DNA of 64,000 nt from Paracoccaceae bacterium (lineage in GTDB: Bacteria; Pseudomonadota; Alphaproteobacteria; Rhodobacterales; Rhodobacteraceae). The translations under genes were made by a program, and so were the position numbers. The stretch spans positions 26,668-90,667 of the forward strand of contig JAAEZA010000009.1 in the NCBI GenBank assembly GCA_018223125.1, written 5' to 3'. Shown here in pieces: positions 27,363-36,644 of this stretch; the stretch's first letter is position 1; each line of letters opens with the position of its first letter. Below the pieces are notes generated by a model that was not told the DNA's origin, did not search any database, and saw nothing but the letters and a program-made list of their open reading frames with translations.

Positions 27363-28232
27363 TCAGGATTTTTCGGGGTCAAGCAGGGTGCTGACGTAAT
27401 CATTCCCGCGCCCGCGTGTTTCCAGATCGGACAGCCGGTCTGCGATGACACCGGCCAGAGCGGTACGTTCCGGCGCCACAGAATTTACGAGGTCACGGGC
27501 ATAGCGCAGGTCTTTGGCGGAATTGCGAATGGTGAATTTCGAACTGTCAAACCGCCCCTCCAGCGCCTCCGGAACCGTCTTTTCCAATGTGCCGGAACGT
27601 GCCGCCCCCGCCATCATGATTTCAAACAGGGCATGGCTGTCGACGCCCGTTTTACGGGCACATTGAAAAGCATCCGCCAGCAGAACCGCCGTTCCTTGCG
27701 ATACAAGGTTGTTGAGCAGTTTTGCAGCGTGGCCGCGACCGGCTTCGCCGAAGCGGCGCACCAGTTTGGAATAACTGCCCACAAAGGTTTCAATCGCGCT
27801 GAAATGCTGTTCTGCGCAACCAACAAGGGAACTGAGGCTCCCTTCCTGCGCCTGTTCCGGCCCGCCCGTAACAGGCGCATCCGCAAAAATTGCGCCCCTT
27901 GCCTGCAGGCGTTCGGCCATGGCTTCGCTGACCTCCGGTCGGGACGTAGAGGTATCAATCCAGATTTGTCCGTGGCGGAATTGCGTTAGCACCTGTCCGG
28001 CAAAAGCCTCTACCGCTTCGGCGTTGGGCAGGCAGGTGAATACAACATCACAGGATTGCACCAGCGTGGCAGGGTCGGGGGCTTCACTGGCGCCTTGTGC
28101 GATGAGCCGCTCCACCGGTGCACGGTTCTTGTGGGCCAGCAGGCTGACGGAATACCCGTCGGCAAGCAGGCATGAGGCCATGCCTGATCCCATCAGGCCG
28201 ACCCCGACAAAACCGATACGCTGACTGCTCAC
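27363..28232 (-). CDS. Beta-hydroxyacid dehydrogenase (GarR/LtnD-like)
   Basis: A 289-residue NAD(P)-dependent enzyme of the 3-hydroxyisobutyrate dehydrogenase family. The N-terminal IGFVGVGLMGSGMA binds the cofactor; DAPVTGGPEQAQEGSL (about 118-133) is the substrate motif; the catalytic Lys is in GHAAKLLNNL (about 170). The family covers tartronate semialdehyde reductase, L-threonate dehydrogenase and others. Its start overlaps pdxA2 by four bases; this pair is common in tetronate pathways, which favours LtnD-like activity. It is upstream of the semialdehyde dehydrogenase by 44 bases. Confidence 0.85.
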   Translation of the reverse strand: MSSQRIGFVGVGLMGSGMASCLLADGYSVSLLAHKNRAPVERLIAQGASEAPDPATLVQSCDVVFTCLPNAEAVEAFAGQVLTQFRHGQIWIDTSTSRPEVSEAMAERLQARGAIFADAPVTGGPEQAQEGSLSSLVGCAEQHFSAIETFVGSYSKLVRRFGEAGRGHAAKLLNNLVSQGTAVLLADAFQCARKTGVDSHALFEIMMAGAARSGTLEKTVPEALEGRFDSSKFTIRNSAKDLRYARDLVNSVAPERTALAGVIADRLSDLETRGRGNDYVSTLLDPEKS

Positions 28233-29242
28233 GCGGCAGCTCCGGCCTCTGCCCTGGCGGTTTTGGCCATACGCACCAGCAGATCAAACGCCTGCCGCGT
28301 TGCGCCGACATTGGCTATGCCCTTGCCTGCAATGTCGAAAGCGGTGCCATGGGCGGGTGTGGCCACGGGGATTGGCAACCCACCGGCAACGGTAACGCCC
28401 CGTTCAAACCCCATCAGTTTGATCGCGATCTGTCCCTGATCGTGGTACATGGTCACCACCGCATCCACTTCGCCCCGTTTCGCCTTCAGGAAAACCGTGT
28501 CCGAAGGCCACGGCCCTGTCACGTTCATCTGCCGGTCCTGAAACGCGCGGACCACGGGTTCGATCACGTCGATTTCCTCGCGTCCGAACTTGCCATTGTC
28601 ACCTGCGTGCGGGTTCAGCGCAGCTACCGCCACATGGGGGCGCGTCCTGCCGGAGCGCGCCAGCGTAGCATGGGCAAGCTTGATGGCTTTTTCGATGGCT
28701 GGCCCGTCAATATTGGCCGCCACGTCCTTCAGGCCGATATGGCTGGTCACGCGCGTGGTCATCAGATCGTCAAGCACGTTGATTTCGGAATGATAACCGG
28801 TAAAGCCCAGATACCGCGCCATATAGCGGTGTTCATCCTCGGCGTTCAGGCCCGCGGATGTCATGGCGGCCTTGTTGAAAGGGGCAAACATCACCCCGTC
28901 CACCAGTCCTGCCTGCGCCAGATCCAGCGCCTTGTCGAGACACCGCAAAGAGGTCGTCCCCCCTGCCACCGTCACTTCGGCGATCCTGATGTCATCGGGC
29001 GCGATTGTGTCCATGTCCAGATGGGCAAGTCCGCTGAACGCTGGCACGCCGGATTCTTCAATGGTGTTCAGTTCCACCGGCAATCCGGCCTGCGCCGCGC
29101 CCTGCTGCCACAGATGTGCATCCCCCACCAACAGGATATCTGCCGCCGTACAGACACCGTCTTCGGACAAGAGTTTGGCGACGAGTTCGGGGCCGATGCC
29201 AGACGGATCACCGGGTACGATTGCAATTTTGGGCCGCGTCAT
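28229..29242 (-). CDS. pdxA2: PdxA2-type 4-phospho-tetronate dehydrogenase
   Basis: A 337-residue enzyme of the PdxA family. It has the opening GDPSGIGPEL (about 10-19), the metal and phosphate motifs FAPFNKAAM and YHDQGQI, and HGTAFDIAGKG near the C terminus. PdxA proper makes vitamin B6 precursor; PdxA2 proteins in catabolic operons oxidise 4-phospho-D-erythronate or threonate. Because it lies between gntR and a beta-hydroxyacid dehydrogenase in a sugar-acid operon, PdxA2 is the better call. The DUF1537 kinase that normally supplies its substrate is not in this window. Confidence 0.82.
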   Translation of the reverse strand: MTRPKIAIVPGDPSGIGPELVAKLLSEDGVCTAADILLVGDAHLWQQGAAQAGLPVELNTIEESGVPAFSGLAHLDMDTIAPDDIRIAEVTVAGGTTSLRCLDKALDLAQAGLVDGVMFAPFNKAAMTSAGLNAEDEHRYMARYLGFTGYHSEINVLDDLMTTRVTSHIGLKDVAANIDGPAIEKAIKLAHATLARSGRTRPHVAVAALNPHAGDNGKFGREEIDVIEPVVRAFQDRQMNVTGPWPSDTVFLKAKRGEVDAVVTMYHDQGQIAIKLMGFERGVTVAGGLPIPVATPAHGTAFDIAGKGIANVGATRQAFDLLVRMAKTARAEAGAAA

Positions 29243-29964
29243 TCGGGCTTCCCTTCTGTATTGATCTGTGCATCCGCCTCTGCCTTGGCGTTGGCGATGT
29301 TGGTTTCTGCGGTGCGAAGGTGCTGTTTGAGTGCGGTGCGGGCCGCTGCTGCGTCACGGGCTTTCAGGGCGGCAACGATTTCCAGATGCTCCCGAAGGGT
29401 GATTTCCTGACTGGCGGTACGCTGGGAAGACAGGAAACGGACCCGCCAGAGCCGCGCGTTATAGACGGCATGGGTTTCATAAAGCGCATGATTGCCCGAA
29501 GCGGCGACAATCGCCGTGTGAAATGCCATGTCGCGCCGGAAGGCTTCAAGCGGTTCATCCCCGTCGCGCAAATCGGTGATCGAGGTGTTCAGCTTTTCGA
29601 TTTCTGCCAGTTCACTGTCGCTGGCGGTTTCACAGGCCAGTTCCCCTGCGAGCGCCTCTAGTGCGCCCTGTACGCGCAGCCAGTCGTTGATTTCTTCAAG
29701 CGAAGGATCCGCGACAAAGGGGCGGCGGGTCGGACCGTAAGAGATCAGACCCTCGCTTTCCAGAATGCGCAGCGCCTCTTTAAGCGGGGTGCGTGATATA
29801 CCGAAGGCTTCGGCCAGATCACGTTCGCGCACCGGCATTCCCGGGGCGAGTTTCCCGAGCAGAATAAATTCCCGCAGATTGTCCGCAGCATCCGATGCCA
29901 GTGATTTGCGGGGCTTCAACTCGGCAAAATTCCGCAGCTCGTAGGTCCAGCCCGTGTCATTCAT
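29239..29964 (-). CDS. GntR/FCD-family transcriptional regulator
   Basis: A 241-residue regulator lying within the operon it probably controls, one base after the dehydratase-like gene and overlapping pdxA2 by four. The winged helix is at about residues 20-85 (MPVRERDLAEAFGISRTPLKEALRILESEGLI). The FCD domain has MAFHTAIVAASGNHAL and a closing REHLEIVAALKARD. The likely operator is the palindrome at 35072-35091 ahead of the first gene of the operon. The effector is probably an intermediate of the pathway. Confidence 0.87.
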   Translation of the reverse strand: MNDTGWTYELRNFAELKPRKSLASDAADNLREFILLGKLAPGMPVRERDLAEAFGISRTPLKEALRILESEGLISYGPTRRPFVADPSLEEINDWLRVQGALEALAGELACETASDSELAEIEKLNTSITDLRDGDEPLEAFRRDMAFHTAIVAASGNHALYETHAVYNARLWRVRFLSSQRTASQEITLREHLEIVAALKARDAAAARTALKQHLRTAETNIANAKAEADAQINTEGKPE

Positions 29965-29965
29965 G

Positions 29966-30877
29966 TCATTTCCCCCATTTCAGTACCATAGGATCAAGCG
30001 GCCGCAGAAGATCAATCATCCGGCTGCGGATCGCAGGGTGCAGGGGCGGGATCGGATGGCGGCAGAATTCGGAAGCAATCACGCCGCCTTCAACCATCGC
30101 AGCCTTGCACGATTGCCAGCCACACTGACGGTTCTCGTGGTTGATGGCCATAGCAACGCGGCCATAAGACTCTGTTGCGCCAGCAACGTCACCGGCATGA
30201 TGTTTGACAATCACCGGCTTGATCTGGTCCACAATCATGCCACTGGTCATCGACCCTGTTGCGCCGGCATCCAGATCCGCCAGCAGGGTGATGGCCTCTT
30301 CCCCGTCAAACGGGCCTTCAATCGCATCCCCGCCCTCATCAATCAGGTCGCGGATTTTATTGGCCGCGCGCGGGCATTCGATTTTGAACAGGCGGACTTC
30401 TTCAATTTCGCGCGCCATGCGCACCAGCAGGGGCACGGGCAGATCGACCCCTGACAGGGGCGCATCCTGCACCATGATGGGGATGCCCGCCTTTCCGACT
30501 GCCGCGAACTGCTCGAAACTCTGCTGCGGTGTCCCCTTCAACAATGCGCCGTGATAGGGCGGCATCATCATCACGATATCCGCCCCCAGATCCTTTGCGA
30601 ACTGTGCCCGTTCCACTGCGATCTGTGTGGCATAATGGCTTATGGTGACGATCACCGGCACGCGCCCGCCCACATGTTCAACACTTAGCCGCGTCAGAAC
30701 CGCACGTTCCTCATCCGAAAGCAGGAACTGTTCGGAAAAATTAGCGAGAATGCAAATCCCGTCTGCGCCCTGATCAATCAGGCAGTCCAGAACACGCTTC
30801 ATCCCTACAAGATCAAGGGAGCCGTCGTCGTGAAAAGGGGTTGGCGCAACGGGCCATATTCCTGTGTAATGGGTCAT
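29966..30877 (-). CDS. DapA-family protein, probable 2-keto-3-deoxypentonate dehydratase
   Basis: A 303-residue aldolase-fold protein. The opening [14 protein letters not shown] is the dihydrodipicolinate synthase family start. The Schiff-base Lys is in RLFKIECP (about 158). The stretches [52 protein letters not shown] and the C-terminal LDPMVLKW match L-2-keto-3-deoxyarabonate dehydratases as I remember them, rather than pyruvate-forming aldolases. It would turn a 2-keto-3-deoxypentonate into alpha-ketoglutarate semialdehyde. The preceding dehydratase gene overlaps it by four bases. Confidence 0.78.
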   Translation of the reverse strand: MTHYTGIWPVAPTPFHDDGSLDLVGMKRVLDCLIDQGADGICILANFSEQFLLSDEERAVLTRLSVEHVGGRVPVIVTISHYATQIAVERAQFAKDLGADIVMMMPPYHGALLKGTPQQSFEQFAAVGKAGIPIMVQDAPLSGVDLPVPLLVRMAREIEEVRLFKIECPRAANKIRDLIDEGGDAIEGPFDGEEAITLLADLDAGATGSMTSGMIVDQIKPVIVKHHAGDVAGATESYGRVAMAINHENRQCGWQSCKAAMVEGGVIASEFCRHPIPPLHPAIRSRMIDLLRPLDPMVLKWGK

Positions 30878-32049
30878 TCTGTAATCTCGAAATTTTTCAA
30901 ATGCTTGTCGGAGATGCTGATCCCGAGTCCCGGTGTATCGTCATCCAGTTGAAGATACCCGTCCACCGCTTCGGCATCGCCTTCAAAGATATAATAGAAC
31001 AATTCATTGCCCACCTCGACATCGAAAACAGGGAAGTATTCGCTGATCGGGCAGTTCGTATTGGCCATTGTCAGATGATAGTTGTGCATCTGCCCTGCGT
31101 GCGGGATCACCGGAATTTGCGCAGCCTCGGCAATTGCGTTGATCTTCTGGGCCGCCGTGATCCCGCCGACACGGTTGGTATCATATTGCAGGACGCTGAC
31201 AGCCTTGCGGTTGATCAGTTCGGCACAGCCGATCACGCTGAACTCGTGCTCGCCGCCGGAAATCGGGACACTGCCCATCGCGTTCAATACGGCGTAGCCC
31301 GCAACATCATCTGCAATCACCGGCTCTTCCAGCCAGCGGGGTTCGTATTTCTCCAGCTTGGGCAGCATCCGCTTGGCGTAATCAAGGTTCCAGCCCATGT
31401 AGCATTCCAGCATAAGATCAACGTCATAGCCCAGAACCTCGCGCAGGGCCTCAACCCGTTTGAGATTTTCGCGCATGCCTTGCATACCGTCCTTCGGGCC
31501 AAAGCCGAAACGGCTCTTGAAGCCCTGATAGCCGTGGCTTGCGGCTTCTTCGGCTTCCCGCTGCATGGCGTCGATACTGTCTGCATAAAGTTTGGAATAA
31601 TAGACGGGGATCTTTTCCTTGGTGCGTCCGCCAAGCAGTTTGAACACGGGTTTGCCCACCAGTTTGCCCATCAGATCCCAGATCGCGATATCAATCGCGC
31701 TGATCGCTGTCATGCCGATCCCCTTGCGGCCCCAGGCATGGGTGCGCCGGTACATCTTTTCCCAGATATAGGCGTAGTCGAAAGGGTCTTCCCCGATCAC
31801 AAGGGGGGCATACCAGTCGTCAATTGCTTTCTTGACCACACTCGGGGCGAGGGCGGCATTCCCGATGCCGATTGTGCCGTCTTCGGTTTCCACCTCTACG
31901 GTCAGCCACTGGTGAAAGCGGAAGGATGCCATCGCATCCCCTTTCATCCACAGGGCATCAGAAGCATTGGTGCAGAAATTCCCGTGTGGCGGCACAGTCG
32001 GGCCTTTCCAGTTCCAAACGCGGGTACGAACAGATTTGATTTTGGTCAT
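30874..32049 (-). CDS. Enolase-superfamily acid-sugar dehydratase (RhmD/lyxonate dehydratase-like)
   Basis: A 391-residue member of the mandelate racemase group. The metal ligands appear as Glu in [10 protein letters not shown], Glu in WLEEPV and Glu in SGGEHEFS. The general base region is [11 protein letters not shown] (about residues 318-328) and the second-strand stretch is [15 protein letters not shown] (about 189). These are closest to L-rhamnonate and L-lyxonate dehydratases. It would dehydrate a pentonate or hexonate to a 2-keto-3-deoxy acid, passed to the next enzyme in the operon. Exact substrate is unresolved. Confidence 0.8.
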   Translation of the reverse strand: MTKIKSVRTRVWNWKGPTVPPHGNFCTNASDALWMKGDAMASFRFHQWLTVEVETEDGTIGIGNAALAPSVVKKAIDDWYAPLVIGEDPFDYAYIWEKMYRRTHAWGRKGIGMTAISAIDIAIWDLMGKLVGKPVFKLLGGRTKEKIPVYYSKLYADSIDAMQREAEEAASHGYQGFKSRFGFGPKDGMQGMRENLKRVEALREVLGYDVDLMLECYMGWNLDYAKRMLPKLEKYEPRWLEEPVIADDVAGYAVLNAMGSVPISGGEHEFSVIGCAELINRKAVSVLQYDTNRVGGITAAQKINAIAEAAQIPVIPHAGQMHNYHLTMANTNCPISEYFPVFDVEVGNELFYYIFEGDAEAVDGYLQLDDDTPGLGISISDKHLKNFEITE

Positions 32050-32052
32050 GGA

Positions 32053-33558
32053 TTACTCCCCAGTAGAAACCAGTGGGTCACGTTGCCGGAACAGACGGAT
32101 AAACATCGGTCCGAACAGCGCGAGAAAGGTGAGAATGAAAAACAGTAGGCTTAACGGGCGGGTGAACATCAGCCACCATTGGTCGTCGAGCATGATCAGG
32201 GATTGACCAAGCCGCTTTTCCAGCATTCCGCCAAGGATCAGTCCGATGGCCAGAGGCACAACCGAATAGCCGAAACGGCGCATGAAATATCCGACAACGC
32301 CGGAGGCCAGTGCGATGTAGACGTCCAGCATCGACTGCTGCAACGCATAGGCCCCCACGATCGAAAAGCAAAAGACGACAGGCCACAGGATCTGCACGGG
32401 AACGAAGGTGACGCGGGCAAACAGTTTTGCGCCGAACAGTCCCACAAAAACGAAAGTGATATTCACCAGCAGCATGGCCCAGAAGATTGCATAGGCAAAT
32501 TCCGCCTGTTCGGTAAACATGGTCGGCCCCGGTTGCAAACCGTGCACCATCAGACCGGCCAGAATAACCGCTGCCGTCGGGCTGCCCGGAATGCCGAGCG
32601 CAAGTGTCGGAACCATCGCCCCGCCCGTGGCAGAGTTGTTGGCAGCTTCGGAGCCTGCGATGCCCTCAATAGAGCCCTTGCCGAATTCTTCGGGGGTCTT
32701 TGACCAGCGCCGTGCCTCGTTATAGCCGATCATCGACGCCACGGTGGCCCCTTCGGCGGGCAGGATACCGATGAAAGTGCCGATACCCGAACTGCGCAGG
32801 ATTGTTTTCCAGACACGGGAATAATCCTCGCGGCTTGGCAGTTTGATGGCTTTCATCTGGATCAGCTTGCGATCGCGGTTGCGTTGCTCGGCCTGCACCA
32901 GAAGCTCTGAAATCCCGAAGATACCGATCATGACAGGGACAAACCCGATACCTTCGGACAGTTCGTTAAAGCCAAAGGTGAACCGATCCACCGTGGTCAG
33001 CAGATCCTTGCCCACAGTCGCAAGCAGGATGCCCAAAGATCCGGCGATAATGTTTCGCAACGGCGTACCGTCGCCAATAGAGGCCAGCATGGAAATCCCG
33101 AAAACGGTCAGGGCAAAATACTCGGGCGGCGCGAAATTATAGGCCATACGTGCCATCATCGGGGCGGCAAGCATCAGACAGACGACCGAGATAATACCAC
33201 CGATTGTCGAAGACACTGTCGCCATGCCAAGCGCGCGGCCTGCTTCGCCGCGTTGCGCCATCGGGAACCCGTCCAGACAGGTGGTGGCGCTGGCAGATGT
33301 GCCCGGTGTGTTGATCAGGATGGCGGTGATCGCGCCTGCAAAGGTCGCCGCACAATAAATCGTGGTCAGGATCGCAATGGCCGGAACCGGATCCATTGTG
33401 ATCGTAAAGGGCAACAGCAAAGCTGCGCCGGTGGTTGCGTTCAATCCGGGCAATGCGCCGATGATGACGCCCCCCAACGTGGCCGCAAACAACAGGACCA
33501 GCAGTTGCGGGTCCAGAAGAACATATAGCCCTGCGAAGAAAGGTTCCATCAGGCTCAC
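32053..33558 (-). CDS. tctA: TctA-type large membrane subunit (system 2)
   Basis: A 501-residue membrane protein with the TctA signature GVIIGALPGLNATTGAALLLPF (about 30-51), repeated in the second half as GILPAEGATVASMIGYNEARR. GTSASATTCLDGFPM corresponds to the family stretch at about 87-101. It overlaps tctB by four bases and is followed after three bases by the acid-sugar dehydratase gene. Together with system 1 it gives the organism two complete transporters of this class in 14 kb, probably for related sugar acids. Confidence 0.9.
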   Translation of the reverse strand: MSLMEPFFAGLYVLLDPQLLVLLFAATLGGVIIGALPGLNATTGAALLLPFTITMDPVPAIAILTTIYCAATFAGAITAILINTPGTSASATTCLDGFPMAQRGEAGRALGMATVSSTIGGIISVVCLMLAAPMMARMAYNFAPPEYFALTVFGISMLASIGDGTPLRNIIAGSLGILLATVGKDLLTTVDRFTFGFNELSEGIGFVPVMIGIFGISELLVQAEQRNRDRKLIQMKAIKLPSREDYSRVWKTILRSSGIGTFIGILPAEGATVASMIGYNEARRWSKTPEEFGKGSIEGIAGSEAANNSATGGAMVPTLALGIPGSPTAAVILAGLMVHGLQPGPTMFTEQAEFAYAIFWAMLLVNITFVFVGLFGAKLFARVTFVPVQILWPVVFCFSIVGAYALQQSMLDVYIALASGVVGYFMRRFGYSVVPLAIGLILGGMLEKRLGQSLIMLDDQWWLMFTRPLSLLFFILTFLALFGPMFIRLFRQRDPLVSTGE

Positions 33559-33998
33559 CCGTACCAGAGATTGGTTAACAGACCGCGCGGGAAGCGGATC
33601 TTGAAGACCAGATCAAACAGAAGAAAAATAAGCGCCGGACTGACGACAGCCACCAGTCCGATGCCCCAGATGCGGCGCTCGCCCCAGGACCACGCAAGAC
33701 CGGCAGCAAAAACGCCAAGGCCAAGGAACAGGTCAACCTGCGCCACCAGCGCAAAGACTACGAACAGCCCGATGCTGGCCCAGACGTTCATTTTAACGGG
33801 ATCATGTTCGACCGGTTTGTCGAAAATCATCACCAGTACCGACAGGGCCGCAATCAGCAGCAACACCATCTGTGGAAAATCCGCAGGCTGCATGCCGCGC
33901 ACGAAAATAGGGGGGACGCGGTCGAATTGGGTCGTAAGCCAGTATGCCACGATACAAAACGCAATTGTGCCGCAAGGAACCGCATAACGGGTCATCAA
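33555..33998 (-). CDS. tctB: TctB-type small membrane subunit (system 2)
   Basis: A 147-residue protein with four hydrophobic segments (about residues 7-25, 38-58, 75-105 and 115-135). The first is followed by VPPIFVRGMQPADFPQMVLLLIAAL, as usual for TctB. Its length and the four-base overlap with tctA support the call, since sequence identity within the family is low. An intercistronic hairpin separates it from tctC. Confidence 0.82.
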   Translation of the reverse strand: MMTRYAVPCGTIAFCIVAYWLTTQFDRVPPIFVRGMQPADFPQMVLLLIAALSVLVMIFDKPVEHDPVKMNVWASIGLFVVFALVAQVDLFLGLGVFAAGLAWSWGERRIWGIGLVAVVSPALIFLLFDLVFKIRFPRGLLTNLWYG

Positions 33999-34023
33999 TG
34001 GACTCCAGATCTTGGGGGAATAT

Positions 34024-34051
34024 CCGGTCCGCCTTTTGCTGTGCGGACCGG
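34024..34051. other. Intercistronic hairpin between tctC and tctB (system 2)
   Basis: CCGGTCCGC and GCGGACCGG are perfect 9-bp arms with a 10-base loop, 15 bases after the tctC stop on the minus strand. No T tail follows in the direction of transcription. As in system 1, it probably raises binding-protein yield over the membrane subunits. Confidence 0.65.
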
Positions 34052-34065
34052 TTTGTTCCGAAAGG

Positions 34066-35010
34066 TTACTCTATGAAGCCAAGCTCTTTGAGCGCGGAAT
34101 TCATGTCCGCCTGCATGGAGGTCAGCTGATTGCCCCAAACATCCGCGCCTGCGACAGAGGTTGAATCCAGTCCCACAGATGTCAGGAAGCCCTGATACAC
34201 AGTGTGGTTCATCGCCTTGACCAGCGCCTCTTCGATCTTTGCCGCCACGTCGTCAGGCGTGTCTGCATGCACAACGAAACCGCGAACGGTTGAATAATTT
34301 GCATCAATTCCCAGTTCCTGCGCAGTGGACACATCCGGCAGGCCGTTCATCCGCTCGGGGGCCAGAACCACCATCGGGCAGATATCACCGGCCGAGATTT
34401 GTGAGCCGGCTTCGGCCAGATTGAGAACAGCGACATCGACAGCACCGGCAACCAACTGCGTGGCCAGTTCACCGCCACCTTCAAACGGGACGATTTTCGG
34501 GGTTGCCAGTTCGCCGCGGCGGGCAAACATGAAGGCGGACACATCGTCAATGCCGCCCAGATGGGTCGTGCCATAGGTCAGCGGCGTGTCTTTCTGTGCG
34601 TCGACAAATGCCTGCGCCGAGTCGTAAACGCCGCAGCGTGTCATCAGGATTTGCGGATCGTCGGTGCCCCGCGCGATCGGGCGCACATCATCCAGCGTCA
34701 TATCGGTTTTGCCCAAAGCAACCGTAGCCGAATGGCCGATTGTGAAGGTCAGGATGCTGTGCCCGTCCGGTTCTTGCGTCAGGTAGTAATCCATAGCAGA
34801 AGCCCCGCCGCCGCCGCTCTTGTTCACAACAACCATATCAGTGCCGAGTTCACGGCGGGCGCGGATCATCATCATCCGTGTGGTTACGTCTGTTCCGCCA
34901 CCGTTACCGGCGTGGGTGATTACTTCAATCGTCTTAGTTGGAAATTCATCTGCGGTAACTTCACCGCCAACAACAGCGGCGACCGCCGCCATAACAAGCA
35001 ATTTCTTCAT
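34066..35010 (-). CDS. tctC: TctC-type periplasmic solute-binding protein (system 2)
   Basis: A 314-residue Bug/TctC-family protein. I chose the ATG at 35010, behind GGGAGGA, which opens with a signal peptide of about 20 residues (MKKLLVMAAVAAVVGG). The substrate loops are seen as HAGNGGGTDVTTRM and NKSGGGGASAMDYYL. Two cysteines in the mature part (MTRCGVYD and GDICPMV) could form a disulfide. It is the first gene of the nine-gene minus-strand operon and is preceded by a strong palindrome. Confidence 0.87.
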   Translation of the reverse strand: MKKLLVMAAVAAVVGGEVTADEFPTKTIEVITHAGNGGGTDVTTRMMMIRARRELGTDMVVVNKSGGGGASAMDYYLTQEPDGHSILTFTIGHSATVALGKTDMTLDDVRPIARGTDDPQILMTRCGVYDSAQAFVDAQKDTPLTYGTTHLGGIDDVSAFMFARRGELATPKIVPFEGGGELATQLVAGAVDVAVLNLAEAGSQISAGDICPMVVLAPERMNGLPDVSTAQELGIDANYSTVRGFVVHADTPDDVAAKIEEALVKAMNHTVYQGFLTSVGLDSTSVAGADVWGNQLTSMQADMNSALKELGFIE

Positions 35011-35071
35011 GGTGTCCTCCCTTGAATCAAGCGCAACTTGCGCCCGGTCAATGGGGTAGCATGGCATTTGG

Positions 35072-35091
35072 AATTTTGGAATACCAAAATT
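35072..35091. promoter_or_regulatory. Probable GntR operator of the nine-gene operon
   Basis: AATTTTGG and CCAAAATT, 4 bases apart, form a perfect 8+8 palindrome with the TTGG-N4-CCAA core of many GntR/FCD sites. It lies 62 bases upstream of tctC (system 2). A second short palindrome, GCGCAA-C-TTGCGC, lies at 35031-35043. The regulator is probably the GntR encoded inside the operon. The rest of 35092-35264 is AT-rich and holds no gene that I can see. Confidence 0.65.
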
Positions 35092-35264
35092 TCAAAATAT
35101 GCGGAAAAGTGGGATAGAGCACAGATCATTGAAATTGCGTGAATAATTCTAAAACAACGGGGCCACCGATGTATCGCATAACTTTAATTATGTTAATTTA
35201 ATAGAAACTCAGGTCGCCACGCACCCCGGAATCCTGTGCCGCAGCAATGGCGTGGCTTGCCGGA

Positions 35265-36644
35265 TCAGATTTCCCTGACGGGAAGTAGATCAATTTCGAT
35301 CCAGAAGGTTGTTCCTTCACCTTCTACCGAATGGAAACCGATGGTGCCGCCCAGCAGCTCTATCAATCTCTGTGAGATATTCAGCCCGAGTCCGCTGCCT
35401 TTGATCGCGCTGACTGTTCCCGGATTGACCTGATAAAAAGACGAGAAGATTGCTTTTTGCTGTTCCTGCGGAATGCCCATACCGTGATCGACAACCTCGA
35501 TCCGCGCCTTTTGGCCCCGTTTCTTCAACCTGATTTCGACGGTTTGTCCTGACGATGAAAACTTGGTTGCGTTAGAGATCAGGTTCACCAGAACCTGAAC
35601 AACCCGGGATTCGTCTGTCCGTGCGATCAACTCCGCATCCTGCGAGGCTATGGCATAGGTCACTCCGAACCGCTCTGCATAGGGTTGGCAACTTTCAACG
35701 GCGCTGGCCACGATTTCATTCAGGTCTGCCCGCTCGGGGTTTATGGTGACTTTACCTTCCTCTAACGCCTGTGCATCCAATACGTCATTGATCAGCGCCA
35801 GAAGGCGATCCCCGTTGCGGGATGCGACATCAACCAGTTTCAGCGCCATTTCATCCTGTGTTTCGCCGGAGAGATGCCGCTTTAGCAGCGAAAGCCCGCC
35901 AAGGATAGACGTTAAAGGTGTGCGCAGTTCGTGGCTGACCACCGTCATGAAGTTCATTTTCATTTGTGCTGCGGATGATGCCTCTTTTGCCAGTTGGCGC
36001 ATTGCTGTTTCGGCATTCCTTGCCCGTCTGAGATCAAACAAAAGCAGGATCGTGAAGGTAAATATCAGGCTGAAAATCATAACGCCCAGAAAACGCAGGG
36101 CGTTTGACAGGGACAGCAGGCTTGCACTGGCTTCGACCGTCGAATCCGTCTTGGCATGGGCCACATTTAGGAGGAAGTTTCGTATTTGCAGATCATACCC
36201 GTCGAGTTGCGCAAGGATTTCTTGCACAAGTGTGGCACGCCTCTCGTCCGATAAAGATGCAGCGGACAGTTCGACTATGGCCGGTTCGATTGTCACAAAG
36301 GTTTCTTTAAGGTCTGTGACAGCTTCGTCGCTTACCCCAAGGGTTTTCAAAGTGCGGGGCAGCTTGCCGGTTTTAATAATGTTGATCCGGCTCCATGCGA
36401 TATCAAACCGCAAGCTAATGGCCTCGCCGGTTTTATAGCCGAGCGCGAATTCTCCCAAATCATTCTGCAAACGCAGCAGTTCAAATTGCAATTGTGAAGC
36501 AACCCACAACGGATCGCTTTGTCCGGAAGGTTGAATACTGCGCACCTTGCCGTTCAGCTCATGGACAGTCGACATTCCGAAGATTGCCGCAGCCAGAAAC
36601 AGTGTCAGAAGCACACCACGGATTAATTTACCGAAAGAGATCAC
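35265..36644 (-). CDS. Sensor histidine kinase without adjacent response regulator
   Basis: A 459-residue membrane kinase. Membrane helices lie at about residues 7-27 and 185-207 and enclose a helical periplasmic sensor. The phospho-acceptor His is in SHELRTPLTSILGGL (about 240). The ATP-binding domain shows NLISNATKFS, DHGMGIPQ and GSGLGLNIS. Its start overlaps the preceding periplasmic-protein gene by four bases, which suggests that the small protein helps it sense. No receiver-domain protein is encoded nearby, so its partner lies elsewhere. Confidence 0.9.
   Translation of the reverse strand: MISFGKLIRGVLLTLFLAAAIFGMSTVHELNGKVRSIQPSGQSDPLWVASQLQFELLRLQNDLGEFALGYKTGEAISLRFDIAWSRINIIKTGKLPRTLKTLGVSDEAVTDLKETFVTIEPAIVELSAASLSDERRATLVQEILAQLDGYDLQIRNFLLNVAHAKTDSTVEASASLLSLSNALRFLGVMIFSLIFTFTILLLFDLRRARNAETAMRQLAKEASSAAQMKMNFMTVVSHELRTPLTSILGGLSLLKRHLSGETQDEMALKLVDVASRNGDRLLALINDVLDAQALEEGKVTINPERADLNEIVASAVESCQPYAERFGVTYAIASQDAELIARTDESRVVQVLVNLISNATKFSSSGQTVEIRLKKRGQKARIEVVDHGMGIPQEQQKAIFSSFYQVNPGTVSAIKGSGLGLNISQRLIELLGGTIGFHSVEGEGTTFWIEIDLLPVREI

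Noticed and set aside
28172..29410. 412-codon open frame on the plus strand
   Set aside because: Antisense to pdxA2, which carries all family motifs.
30841..32148. 435-codon open frame on the plus strand
   Set aside because: Antisense to the enolase-superfamily dehydratase; composition is that of a shadow, rich in His and Cys.
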